IMG/VR virus record: IMGVR_UViG_3300032246_001967
Span: 1 to 64,000 of that record
Length of the DNA stretch: 64,000 nt
Strand: one strand, 5' to 3'
Source of the DNA: a virus
The notes under the pieces were generated by a model. It was not told the DNA's origin, searched no databases, and worked only from the letters and a program-made list of their open reading frames with translations. Of the stretch, positions 34,939 to 43,450 are shown one piece after another. Numbering within the stretch: the stretch's first letter is position 1; the number at the start of each line of letters is the position of its first letter. The translations under genes were made by a program, and so were the position numbers.

Positions 34939-34970
34939 GTGGCACCCCTAAAAAGGTGCCACTTTTAATT
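34939..34970 (+). terminator. Rho-independent terminator
   Basis: Perfect 8-bp stem GTGGCACC / GGTGCCAC (34939-34946, 34955-34962) with loop CCTAAAAA, then TTTTAATT. The same loop occurs in the terminator at 45217. Confidence 0.85.
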
Positions 34971-34999
34971 TGGAAAATTAGATAAAGTACATTATATTA
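34969..34999 (+). promoter_or_regulatory. Early-type promoter (TTTG-N19-TTATATTA)
   Basis: TTTG at 34969-34972, 19 nt, TTATATTA at 34992-34999. The ATG of the FAD oxidoreductase follows 11 nt later. It begins at the end of the preceding terminator. Confidence 0.6.
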
Positions 35000-35010
35000 A
35001 AACGTTAAAT

Positions 35011-36363
35011 ATGACAAAACAAATTGTAATCGTAGGAGCAGGTGTAGCAGGTGTTAATGCTGCCACTAAATTAGTTGACAATGGTTATCCTGGAAAGAAC
35101 ATTACTATTATTGATATGGGTAATGATCCTTACAAACGTAAACCAGAAGAAGTAATGACTGGATTTTTAGGTGCTGGGGGTTGGTCTGATGGTAAATTAA
35201 CTTATCATACAGCAATTGGAGGTCAGTTATCTAAATATGTTGGTGAAAAGAAAGCAATGGCTTTAATGGATGAGGTTATTAATAACTTTAAACGTTTTCA
35301 CCCTAAACCAGAAGAAATGCAATGTTCAAATCCAGTAGCTGAACCTGAATTTATTAAACCATATTTTGGGTTACGTTTATTTCCTGTATGGCATGTTGGT
35401 ACTGATTATTTGTCTGAAATTGGTAAAAATTGGTATGATTATTTAGTATCTAAAGGTATTAATTTTGTTTGGAATGAACGTGTATTTAAAGTTGATCTTG
35501 AATCTGATTTAGTGTATGCTACTATTAATGGTAAAAAAGGTGAGCATGCTTTTCATTATGATCAATTAATTTTTGCTGTAGGTAAATCAGGTATTGATTT
35601 TGTACAAGAAGTTCAAGATGAATACCAATTAGAAACAGAACCAAAATCAGTACAAATTGGAGTTAGATTTGAAGCCCCTCAAAAACACTTCCAGAAACTA
35701 ATTGATATTTCTTATGATTTTAAATTGTATCGTAAGTTTGAAGATAAAGGTGTATCATTAAGATCATTTTGTACTAATAATAATGCCGCTTATGTTGCTG
35801 TAGAAGAAACTTATGGTGATCATAGTTACAATGGTCATGCTAAAAAAGATCCAAAATATAAAAATGATATGACTAATTTTGGTATTTTAATGGAAATTAA
35901 CGGGATTGAAAATCCATTTGAATGGTCTCGTAAAGTGGTAAACGAATTACAATTTGCTAAAACAGGATTATATTATTCCCCATCACGTAAACCATCATTA
36001 ACTTCTGAAGGTAATAGAGTTAGTGCTATTCAAATTGATAATTTAAGTATTGTAAAACAAGGAATGGGTGAATATTGGAATTATATTGAAGATTTTATTG
36101 AAGATATGAAAAAAGTATTTCCAACATTACAAGATGATTGGGGTATTTATGTTCCTGAAGTAAAATATCTATCACCTGAGCCATTAGTTTACTATACTGA
36201 TTTAGCTTTAGTTGATTATCCAGATGTTCATTTTGTAGGAGACGCTTTATCAGCTCGTGGTATTACTGTATCAGGAGCACAAGGAATTTTATCAGTAGAA
36301 AAATTAATTAAAACAGAATGTCCTTGGGATAATTTACATGGAGATATTATTCATTGGAGATAA
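35011..36363 (+). CDS. FAD-dependent oxidoreductase (COG2509-like)
   Basis: A 450-aa protein with an N-terminal dinucleotide fold IVGAGVAGVNAA (GxGxxG at 9-14), a GGWSDGKLT patch (56-64) typical of the COG2509 FAD-dependent dehydrogenase group, a mid-protein strand LIFAVGKSG, and a C-terminal FVGDALSARG phrase (about 408-417) that holds the FAD ribityl/phosphate. Only one Rossmann motif is evident, so it is not a two-dinucleotide reductase. The substrate is unknown. It stands alone behind its own terminator and early-type promoter. No leader, so action in the infected cell is likely. Confidence 0.75.
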   Translation: MTKQIVIVGAGVAGVNAATKLVDNGYPGKNITIIDMGNDPYKRKPEEVMTGFLGAGGWSDGKLTYHTAIGGQLSKYVGEKKAMALMDEVINNFKRFHPKPEEMQCSNPVAEPEFIKPYFGLRLFPVWHVGTDYLSEIGKNWYDYLVSKGINFVWNERVFKVDLESDLVYATINGKKGEHAFHYDQLIFAVGKSGIDFVQEVQDEYQLETEPKSVQIGVRFEAPQKHFQKLIDISYDFKLYRKFEDKGVSLRSFCTNNNAAYVAVEETYGDHSYNGHAKKDPKYKNDMTNFGILMEINGIENPFEWSRKVVNELQFAKTGLYYSPSRKPSLTSEGNRVSAIQIDNLSIVKQGMGEYWNYIEDFIEDMKKVFPTLQDDWGIYVPEVKYLSPEPLVYYTDLALVDYPDVHFVGDALSARGITVSGAQGILSVEKLIKTECPWDNLHGDIIHWR

Positions 36364-36364
36364 G

Positions 36365-36395
36365 TTTGGCAATTTGGAATAATTTTGTTATATTA
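36365..36395 (+). promoter_or_regulatory. Early-type promoter (TTTG-N19-TTATATTA)
   Basis: TTTG at 36365-36368, 19 nt, TTATATTA at 36388-36395. The ATG at 36401 follows 5 nt later, so a transcript would have essentially no leader. Flanks AAGTTTGGC also match the site at 1133. Confidence 0.6.
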
Positions 36396-36400
36396 ATATC

Positions 36401-36643
36401 ATGAATACGAAGTATCAACCAAGTAAAAAATTAACTAAAGCTGATGGAACAGTTGCTTATGTTTGGGAAGGCAAATTACATAACTGGGAAGGTCCAGCTT
36501 TAATTACTTCTGAAGGTAAAAAAGAATATCACATTCATGGTATTAAGTATACTCATGATGGTTGGAAAGAAGCAAGACGTAATCGTGAAGGTTTACCTTG
36601 GTATAAAACAGCTATGGGTCAAGCAGGTCAAAATAGAAACTAA
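36401..36643 (+). CDS. Small WxGPA-type beta-hairpin protein
   Basis: An 80-aa basic protein with the repeat-like phrase KLHNWEGPALITSEGKKEYH then IHGIKYTHDGW. I associate a similar motif (LH-x-x-GPA-x-x-x-x-DG-x-KEWW-x-NG) with many small phage proteins of unknown function. It is the first gene of an early-type unit with the kinase 2 nt downstream. No enzymatic motif visible. Confidence 0.55.
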   Translation: MNTKYQPSKKLTKADGTVAYVWEGKLHNWEGPALITSEGKKEYHIHGIKYTHDGWKEARRNREGLPWYKTAMGQAGQNRN

Positions 36644-36645
36644 TT

Positions 36646-37176
36646 ATGAAGATAGGTTTATGTGGAACAATGAGTGTAGGTAAAACTACATTAGTTAATG
36701 CATTGAAGGAATTACCTGAATTTGCTGATTATAATTTTGCAACTGAACGTTCAAAATATTTACGTGATTTAGGTATTCCTTTGAATACTGATTCAACATT
36801 AAAAGGTCAATTTGTATTTTTAGCTGAACGTTGTGCTGAATTAATGCATGAAAATATTATTACAGATAGAACTGTAATTGATGTTATGGCATTTACTAAA
36901 TCAGCTAAATCAATTGATTATAATGACGCTGAAGCATTTTGTGATGCTGCTTATAAATTGATTAATGAATATGATTATATATTTTATATATCTCCTAATG
37001 GTATAGAAATGGAAGATAATGGTGTTCGTGAAACTGATTTAAAATATAGAGAATTAATTGATTTTACTATTAAATTATTAGTTTATAGAAGCCATCATAA
37101 AATTAAAAATTATACTGAACTATCAGGTACAACTGAAGAACGTATTAAAAAAATTAAAGAGACAATTTTTGGATAA
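36646..37176 (+). CDS. NadR-kinase-like P-loop protein (AAA_28 type)
   Basis: A 176-aa protein with Walker A GTMSVGKTT (7-15), an acidic turn FATERSKYLRDLGIP (Glu plus Arg), IITDRTVIDVMAF as the Walker B-like strand with Asp, and a lid-like DLKYRELIDF region. This is the small-ATPase layout of the ribosylnicotinamide kinase half of NadR and related AAA_28 proteins. Nucleoside kinase or NAD-precursor kinase activity is possible; the sequence does not fix it. It lacks a leader, and follows the 80-aa gene by 2 nt. Confidence 0.7.
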   Translation: MKIGLCGTMSVGKTTLVNALKELPEFADYNFATERSKYLRDLGIPLNTDSTLKGQFVFLAERCAELMHENIITDRTVIDVMAFTKSAKSIDYNDAEAFCDAAYKLINEYDYIFYISPNGIEMEDNGVRETDLKYRELIDFTIKLLVYRSHHKIKNYTELSGTTEERIKKIKETIFG

Positions 37177-37185
37177 TATTTATAA
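37177..37185 (+). promoter_or_regulatory. Late-type nonamer TATTTATAA
   Basis: Exact match, starting at the end of the kinase stop and 2 nt before the ATG at 37188. Confidence 0.5.
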
Positions 37186-37187
37186 TC

Positions 37188-37679
37188 ATGAAAAAATCTG
37201 ATTTAGAAAAAGAAATTAAAGAATATATCGTTGAAATTTTATCTGAAGAAACTATTCAAGAAGAAGATCCTCAAGTTAAAAAAATAAATGATAAAATTCA
37301 AAAAGATCCTGAATTCTTAAAGAAAACAAAAGAAGCAATGGCTAAAGCTGAAAAAGGTGATACTACAGATTTGGCTATGCTTATGGGTGGATTTGGTAAA
37401 ATGTTTGAATCAGAAGATGAAGATAGAGAACCTACTAAAGCTGAATTAGAAAAAGAAAAAGTAAAAGGTGCTCCATCTAAATTTAAAGTACCAAATGATC
37501 AATTTGAAGACTTTAAAACAAAATTAAAAACTTTAGTTAAAAAAATTAAAGACATGGAAAAAGGAGCAGAACGTGATAAGAAAATGGCTGCCCTTAAACA
37601 ATTTATCAAGAAACCTGAATTAGTTAAAGCGTTTAAAGAAAGAGACGTTGAAATTAATACTGGTGGTTTAGTAGGATAA
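37188..37679 (+). CDS. Helical hypothetical protein with leader
   Basis: A 163-aa highly charged protein with leader MKKSDLEKEIKEYIVEILSE (L-x-E at 19-20). The rest is Lys/Glu-rich helix, with a Met/Gly patch LAMLMGGFGKM near 62-72. No family recognised. It is the last clear leader-bearing gene before the packaging genes. Confidence 0.55.
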   Translation: MKKSDLEKEIKEYIVEILSEETIQEEDPQVKKINDKIQKDPEFLKKTKEAMAKAEKGDTTDLAMLMGGFGKMFESEDEDREPTKAELEKEKVKGAPSKFKVPNDQFEDFKTKLKTLVKKIKDMEKGAERDKKMAALKQFIKKPELVKAFKERDVEINTGGLVG

Positions 37680-37681
37680 TT

Positions 37682-38257
37682 ATGAACAAATCAACCCTTT
37701 GGGCCGTTATTGTAGTTTTGATTACTGTTATCATTTGGATGACCAAATGCAGTAATCATTCTACTATTACTGGTAGAATAGATACAGTAACGGATACTTC
37801 TTATATTCATGATACTTTAAAAATAAAAGGTAAAACAAAAATTAAACCTGTTCCTGTTCCTTTTTATGTTCATGATACTGTAATTGATTCAACAGGTAAT
37901 ATAACTATTGTTGAAGTAAAAAAATATGCTACAAATGATACTTTTATTTACGATACAGATTCAGTAAAAGTAACAGTGTATACTAAAATATATTCTAGCA
38001 GTCCTTTAGATTCTATTAGTAGTGAATTAAAAGCTATCATTAGGCATAAAATTATAGAAAGAGTAATTACCAAAGAAATAATTAGAAAAAATGCTTTCTT
38101 TGCTGGTCCTTCTATTGGGTTAGGTAAAACAAGTTATATATCTTTAGATGGTTTATATGAAAGAAATGGAAAAATCATCTATAAATTAGGAGCAGGGGTA
38201 AATACTAATCTTCAACCTATGTTGAAAGCAGGTATTTATTGGCAGATCTCCAAATAA
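37682..38257 (+). CDS. Membrane-anchored envelope protein, possibly DUF6808/spanin-like
   Basis: A 191-aa protein with one N-terminal membrane helix (LWAVIVVLITVIIWM, 6-20) directly followed by Lys-Cys, then a Thr/Ile/Asp-rich extended periplasmic part with HDT repeats and a C-terminal beta domain (FFAGPSIGLG ... YKLGAGVN). This inner-membrane anchor plus extended stalk plus outer-membrane-like beta end could bridge the envelope, as a lysis spanin does. A Cys right after the membrane segment could be lipidated, though the lipobox is poor. Not certain. Confidence 0.5.
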   Translation: MNKSTLWAVIVVLITVIIWMTKCSNHSTITGRIDTVTDTSYIHDTLKIKGKTKIKPVPVPFYVHDTVIDSTGNITIVEVKKYATNDTFIYDTDSVKVTVYTKIYSSSPLDSISSELKAIIRHKIIERVITKEIIRKNAFFAGPSIGLGKTSYISLDGLYERNGKIIYKLGAGVNTNLQPMLKAGIYWQISK

Positions 38258-38263
38258 AAATTT

Positions 38264-39841
38264 ATGAGTGAAAATGTAAACTTAAAAGATGTTATAAGAC
38301 AAGAGTACATAAAATGCTTGCAGGACCCTGCTCATTTTATGAAAAAATACTGTAACATCCAGCATCCTCAAAGAGGTAGAGTAATATTTAATCTGTATCC
38401 TTTCCAAGATAAAGTATTAAACCTTTGGAAGGATCATCCTTATTCTATTGTATTAAAATCTAGACAGTTAGGTATTTCTACATTAGCAGCAGGTTATTCT
38501 TTATGGTTAATGTTATTCCATAAAGATAAAAACGTACTTTGTATCGCGACTAAACAAGAAACTGCTCGTAACATGGTTACAAAAGTTAAGTTTATGTTCG
38601 ATAATTTACCTACTTGGCTTAAAATAGGAGCTGAGGAAAATAATAAATTATCATTACGATTAAGTAATGGTTCACAAATTAAAGCCACTTCAGCAAGTAG
38701 TGATGCGGGTCGATCAGAAGCCGTATCTTTACTAATTGTCGATGAGGCAGCGTTTATTGAACAAATTGGTGAGATTTGGGCTTCAGCACAACAAACATTA
38801 GCAACGGGTGGTGGAGCAATTGTGTTATCTACTCCTTATGGTACAGGTAACTGGTTTCATCAAACGTGGGTTAGAGCTGAATCAGGTGAAAATGATTTTT
38901 TACCTATTAAATTACCTTGGTATGTACATCCAGAACGAAATGAAGATTGGAGAAAACGTCAAGATGAATTATTAGGTGATCCTAGATTAGCAGCTCAAGA
39001 ATGTGATTGTGACTTTAATACATCAGGTGATGTAGTATTTTATCCTGAATGGACAGATTTTATTAGAGAAACAACACTTCAAGAACCAATAGAAAGAAGA
39101 GGAGCCGACCAAAATTTATGGGTATGGGAACCTGCAGACTATACAAGAGATTATATAGTAGTAGCAGACGTAGCTAGAGGTGATGGTAAGGATTTCTCAA
39201 CTTTTCATGTAATTGATATTGCAACTAATACACAAGTTGCAGAATATAAAGGGCAAATGTCGCCTAAAGAGTTTGGATACTTTTTAGTTGCTATTGCTAC
39301 TGAATATAATATGGCTCTATTAGTAATAGAAAATGCTTCTATTGGTTGGGCGGCTATTGAATCTGTGTTAGAAAGAGGATATCAGAACACCTATTATTCA
39401 CCTAAGAGTGATAATCTAACAGTTGATTCGTATTTTAATAAGTACGAAAATAGCGATAACGTAACGCCTGGTTTTACTATGTCATTAAGAACACGTCCTT
39501 TAGTAATAAATAAGTTTAGAGAATATGTCGGAGATCGCTCTGTGACTATTAAATCTAAACGTTTATTAGAAGAAATGAAAGTATTCGTTTGGAAAAATGG
39601 ACGTCCAGAAGCACAATCTGGTTATAATGATGATTTAGTTATGCCGTTTGGTATTGCTATGTATTTAAGAGACACATCATTAAAATTTAGACAACAAGCA
39701 CACGATTTATCAAGAGCCACTTTAAGTAATTTTTCAAAAGGAAATACTAGTTTTATAGGAGCCTATAATGCTAATAATGTTCCTAATCCTTATTCCATTG
39801 AAACAAACAGCGGAGTAGAGGACATTAAGTGGTTATTGTAA
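38264..39841 (+). CDS. 17: Terminase large subunit, gp17-like
   Basis: A 525-aa packaging motor. The ATPase has a non-canonical Walker A SRQLGIST (66-73), a Walker B LLIVDEAAFIE (156-166) and the coupling motif LSTPYGTGNWF (188-198). The C-terminal nuclease has ADVARGDGKDFS (301-312), with a later Glu/Asp in VIENASIGWA and GYNDDLV. The length is close to T4 gp17. It translocates DNA into the prohead through the portal encoded 19 nt downstream. No gp16-like small subunit was recognised nearby. Confidence 0.92.
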   Translation: MSENVNLKDVIRQEYIKCLQDPAHFMKKYCNIQHPQRGRVIFNLYPFQDKVLNLWKDHPYSIVLKSRQLGISTLAAGYSLWLMLFHKDKNVLCIATKQETARNMVTKVKFMFDNLPTWLKIGAEENNKLSLRLSNGSQIKATSASSDAGRSEAVSLLIVDEAAFIEQIGEIWASAQQTLATGGGAIVLSTPYGTGNWFHQTWVRAESGENDFLPIKLPWYVHPERNEDWRKRQDELLGDPRLAAQECDCDFNTSGDVVFYPEWTDFIRETTLQEPIERRGADQNLWVWEPADYTRDYIVVADVARGDGKDFSTFHVIDIATNTQVAEYKGQMSPKEFGYFLVAIATEYNMALLVIENASIGWAAIESVLERGYQNTYYSPKSDNLTVDSYFNKYENSDNVTPGFTMSLRTRPLVINKFREYVGDRSVTIKSKRLLEEMKVFVWKNGRPEAQSGYNDDLVMPFGIAMYLRDTSLKFRQQAHDLSRATLSNFSKGNTSFIGAYNANNVPNPYSIETNSGVEDIKWLL

Positions 39842-39850
39842 TATTTATAA
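39842..39850 (+). promoter_or_regulatory. Late-type nonamer TATTTATAA
   Basis: Exact match immediately after the terminase stop, 9 nt before the portal ATG. A second, partial copy (TATTTACA) follows. Confidence 0.5.
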
Positions 39851-39859
39851 TATATTTAC

Positions 39860-41737
39860 ATGGCAAACACTAATTTATTCGCTCGTCTACAAAGACTATT
39901 CTCTACTGATGTTATTATCAGAAATCAAGGTGGAAATGAGCTTAAAGTACTAGACGTAGATAGCATCCAAAGATCAGGAGATGTAGCTACAAATTCCTTG
40001 ATGGATAGATATAATAGAATCTATTCACCTGCCGCTTCATCATTATACGGTCAGCAAGTTAATATTAATTATCAATACTTAAGAACCTTCATTTATTCAG
40101 ACTATGATATTATGGATAACGATGCAATTATTGCTTCTGCTCTTGATATCATTTCTGAAGAAGCTACTTTAAGAAATGAAATGGGTGAGGTATTACAAAT
40201 TAGATCTAACGACGAAGATATTCAACAAGTACTTTATAATTTATTTTATGATGTTTTAAATATTGAATTTAATCTATGGTCTTGGATTCGCCAAATGTGT
40301 AAATATGGTGATTTCTTTTTAAAATTAGAAATTGCTGAAAAATATGGTGTTTATAATGTAATTCCTTTTACTGCTTATCATATTGATAGACAGGAAAATT
40401 ATGATAAAGAACATCCAAACGCAGTAAGATTTAAATATTCTCCAGAAGGTATTTATGGTGGTAGTTCAGGTTACTATCCTACACCTAACATGACTGCTCA
40501 AAAAGATGAAAATTTTGTTTATTTTGAAAATTATGAAATGGCTCACTTCCGTTTAATGACGGATGTTAACTATTTACCTTATGGTAGAAGTTATTTAGAA
40601 CCAGCTCGTAGAATTTATAAACAATATGCTTTAATGGAAGATGCTATGTTAATTCATAGAATCTCACGTTCACCTGATAGACGTATTTTTTATATTAATG
40701 TTGGTTCTATTCCTCCTAATGAAGTAGAAAATTTCATGCAGAAAACTATTTCTACAATGAAACGTACTCCATTACAAGATAAACAAACTGGTGAGTATAA
40801 TTTAAAGTATAATATGCAGAACCTTATGGAAGATTTTTATATTCCAATTAGAGGTAATGATCAAACAACTAGAATTGATACTACTCCTGGTTTAGCTTAT
40901 GATGGTATTTCTGACGTTACTTATTTAAGAGATAAACTATTTGCTGCTTTAAAAGTACCTAAAGCGTTTATGGGTTATGATGAAAACTTACAAGGTAAAG
41001 CAACATTAGCAGCAGAAGATATTAGATTTGCTCGCACTATTGATAGATTACAACGTATTGTATTATCAGAATTATATAAAATCGCATTAGTACATTTATA
41101 TACTCAAGGTTACACTGCAGATAATTTAACTAATTTCGAATTATCATTAACTACTCCTTCTATTATTTACGACCAAGAACGTATTGCGTTAATGAAGGAA
41201 AAAATGGATTTAGCAGCCCAAATGATGGAAACCAAATTAATTTCATCAGATTGGATTTACGAAAATATATTCCATTTCAGTCAAGACCAGTATGAAGAAA
41301 TGAGAGATTTAATTGCACAAGACCAAAAACGTACTTTTAGATTTACTCAAATTGCTGAAGAAGGTAATGACCCAGTAGAAACAGGTAAATCTTATGGTAC
41401 ACCACATGATTTAGCTTCATTATATGGTAGAGGTAGATATTCAGCAAATGAATTACCTGATGGATATGATGAAAAAGCTCCTTTAGGTCGCCCTAAAGAA
41501 AAAGTATCAAATATTAATACTCAAGATAATCCATTTGGTAGAGATAGATTAGGTAGAAAAGATATGAAGGTGGATGATCAAGAAGGATATGGCAGACCTA
41601 AAAAAGATGTTTCTCCATTGGCCTTAGAAATAGTAGCTAAAAATAAAACCTTATTAGAATCTTTAGAAAAGAAAATTAATTTTAAAGAAACTGATGATAA
41701 GGAAATACTATTAGATGAATCTAAATTAAAGGAATAA
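39860..41737 (+). CDS. 20: Portal vertex protein, gp20-like
   Basis: A 625-aa protein with family phrases YSDYDIMDNDAIIASALDII, RNEMGEVLQI, WIRQMCKYGDFFLKLEI, YLEPARRIYKQYALMEDAML and RISRSPDRRIFYINVG, all in gp20 order. It forms the 12-mer ring at the head vertex and nucleates prohead assembly. The C-terminal ~110 residues are polar and probably disordered or core-facing (LGRPKEKVSNIN ... KKDVSPLAL). Downstream are the protease, scaffold and major capsid genes, as in T4 (20, 21, 22, 23). Confidence 0.92.
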   Translation: MANTNLFARLQRLFSTDVIIRNQGGNELKVLDVDSIQRSGDVATNSLMDRYNRIYSPAASSLYGQQVNINYQYLRTFIYSDYDIMDNDAIIASALDIISEEATLRNEMGEVLQIRSNDEDIQQVLYNLFYDVLNIEFNLWSWIRQMCKYGDFFLKLEIAEKYGVYNVIPFTAYHIDRQENYDKEHPNAVRFKYSPEGIYGGSSGYYPTPNMTAQKDENFVYFENYEMAHFRLMTDVNYLPYGRSYLEPARRIYKQYALMEDAMLIHRISRSPDRRIFYINVGSIPPNEVENFMQKTISTMKRTPLQDKQTGEYNLKYNMQNLMEDFYIPIRGNDQTTRIDTTPGLAYDGISDVTYLRDKLFAALKVPKAFMGYDENLQGKATLAAEDIRFARTIDRLQRIVLSELYKIALVHLYTQGYTADNLTNFELSLTTPSIIYDQERIALMKEKMDLAAQMMETKLISSDWIYENIFHFSQDQYEEMRDLIAQDQKRTFRFTQIAEEGNDPVETGKSYGTPHDLASLYGRGRYSANELPDGYDEKAPLGRPKEKVSNINTQDNPFGRDRLGRKDMKVDDQEGYGRPKKDVSPLALEIVAKNKTLLESLEKKINFKETDDKEILLDESKLKE

Positions 41738-41748
41738 GAATCTTTATA

Positions 41749-41757
41749 TATTTATAA
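41749..41757 (+). promoter_or_regulatory. Late-type nonamer TATTTATAA
   Basis: Exact match, 13 nt before the ATG at 41771. Confidence 0.5.
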
Positions 41758-41770
41758 CAAAATCTTGATA

Positions 41771-42628
41771 ATGTTAATAAAACATTCCAAATATAAAAAC
41801 ACGGGACTTTTATTTGAACTTTTAGTTAGACAAATTACCTCTGACACATTGTCTGGTAAGGACTCTAAAGCAACTAACCTTTTAAAGAAATATTTTGTTA
41901 AAACAGAATTAAGTAGAGAATACAAGTTATACGAATCTTTATCAAAGTATAAAAATATTACTGAAGCTAAAGCAGAAACTGTAATTAATACATTAATTGA
42001 ATCTTCTAAAGAATTAAACAGAGGTGCTTTAAAAAGACAAAAGTATAATCTAATTAATGAGATTCAAAAGCATTATAACTTAGATGAATTTTTTAAGACT
42101 AAATTACCTAATTATAAAGCTTACGCTTCATTATATACGTTAATAGAAATATATAACAGCGAAAATTTATCCAACCCGGACCAAATTATTTCCAATAAAT
42201 TAAATATATTAGAACATTTATCTTCTAAATCAGTTGAAAAAACTAAAGTTGAGGATAATTTAATTGAAGAATTTAAATCATACGATAAAGATCTTAGAAT
42301 TTTAACTTACAAAGTAATGTTAGAAAAATTCAATGGTAAATATGCTGATTTAAATGATAATCAAAAAATAGTTTTAAAAGAATTTATCAATTCAGTAGAT
42401 TCTACTCCTAAATTAAGAGAATTTTATAATACTAAAATAGGAGAAATTAAATCTGAATTAACAAAATTAAATAAAAAAGTTACAAATAAAGCAATCCAGA
42501 TTAAAATTAACGAAATTCAAAATATTATTACTCCTTTAGGTAAAACATCTAAAATTGGTAATGATGATTTAGTTAATTTATTACAATATTATGAATTAAT
42601 AGATGAATTAGTTAAAATACATGGCTAA
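41771..42628 (+). CDS. Head-region structural or assembly protein
   Basis: Start taken at ATG 41771; an in-frame TTG at 41765 is less likely. It gives 285 aa, almost all helical. The N-terminus HSKYKNTGLLFELLVRQITS is a phrase I associate with a myophage protein encoded next to the portal. There is no enzymatic motif. Being between portal and protease, it is probably a prohead core component. It overlaps the next gene by 8 nt. Confidence 0.6.
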   Translation: MLIKHSKYKNTGLLFELLVRQITSDTLSGKDSKATNLLKKYFVKTELSREYKLYESLSKYKNITEAKAETVINTLIESSKELNRGALKRQKYNLINEIQKHYNLDEFFKTKLPNYKAYASLYTLIEIYNSENLSNPDQIISNKLNILEHLSSKSVEKTKVEDNLIEEFKSYDKDLRILTYKVMLEKFNGKYADLNDNQKIVLKEFINSVDSTPKLREFYNTKIGEIKSELTKLNKKVTNKAIQIKINEIQNIITPLGKTSKIGNDDLVNLLQYYELIDELVKIHG

Positions 42629-43448
42629 TTTTAAATATAAAATAAAAGAAATTCAAGTAGGTGATGTCGAAATCGACAGAGGGACAAAATATACTGTAAA
42701 ATCAGTTGATCCTGAATCTGGAGCTATTGAATGGAGTGTAGAAAAAGTTGCTGATTATGAATCTTCTTTCGAAGAATTAAATAAAGCAAAAAACCTATTA
42801 GATAAACTTATTACAGCTCCAGGAGCAAAAGATGATATTAAAATTAGACAAATAGCTTCTCAAGTTAGAGACACTGTAAATAATTATAGAACTCATCTAA
42901 GAAAAAATTATCCTGAAGAATATAATAAAATCAAATCTTTATCCGAAGAAAGTACTACTGGTGGTGGAGTGGGACAAGCAAATTATACTTCAGGTACTGA
43001 AGGTGAAAATATAGCTACTAAATATGCTTTTAGTAAGAAAAAATTAAAAGAAGGTCCTGGTGCTTCAGTAGGTCCAGGTCCTAAAGCAGGTCCTGAAGGT
43101 GTTAAAGATAATACTTATGTAAAAAATTTTAAATATACTTTAGTTGATAAAAAAGCTTTAAATAAAGCTGCTAAAGGTATTGATGTTAAACCTTTATGGG
43201 AAGCTGAGTTTGATGTTGATGAATTAAATTTACAAAATCCTCAATTAAAAGATTGGATCCAAGAAAGAGTTCAATCTTTTGATGATATTGAAAGACAATT
43301 AAATGTTTTGGTAGGATTATTACAACAAGCAAAACAAGACACTATTCGTAAATATAGCCAAAATCCTAATTTTGCTGTTATTTATGGTACCGATATGGCT
43401 AAAGAATATTTAAACGACTTAATAGAATTATTTAAAAAACAACAATAA
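42621..43448 (+). CDS. Head-region hypothetical protein with Gly/Pro linker
   Basis: A 275-aa protein in two parts. Residues 1-110: beta-rich start (GDVEIDRGTKYTVKSVDPES) then a helical hairpin. Residues 110-160 form a Gly/Pro/Ser-rich linker with an L-x-E site (KKLKEGPGASVGPGPKAGP). The C-terminal part is helical (QLNVLVGLLQQAKQDTIRKY). The site in the linker would release the two halves if prohead-protease-cut. Overlaps the previous gene by 8 nt. Confidence 0.55.
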   Translation: MANFKYKIKEIQVGDVEIDRGTKYTVKSVDPESGAIEWSVEKVADYESSFEELNKAKNLLDKLITAPGAKDDIKIRQIASQVRDTVNNYRTHLRKNYPEEYNKIKSLSEESTTGGGVGQANYTSGTEGENIATKYAFSKKKLKEGPGASVGPGPKAGPEGVKDNTYVKNFKYTLVDKKALNKAAKGIDVKPLWEAEFDVDELNLQNPQLKDWIQERVQSFDDIERQLNVLVGLLQQAKQDTIRKYSQNPNFAVIYGTDMAKEYLNDLIELFKKQQ

Positions 43449-43450
43449 AC

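Noticed and set aside
36401-36643. Toxin-antitoxin or anti-restriction peptide
   Set aside because: Position in an early unit fits, but nothing in the sequence supports such a role.
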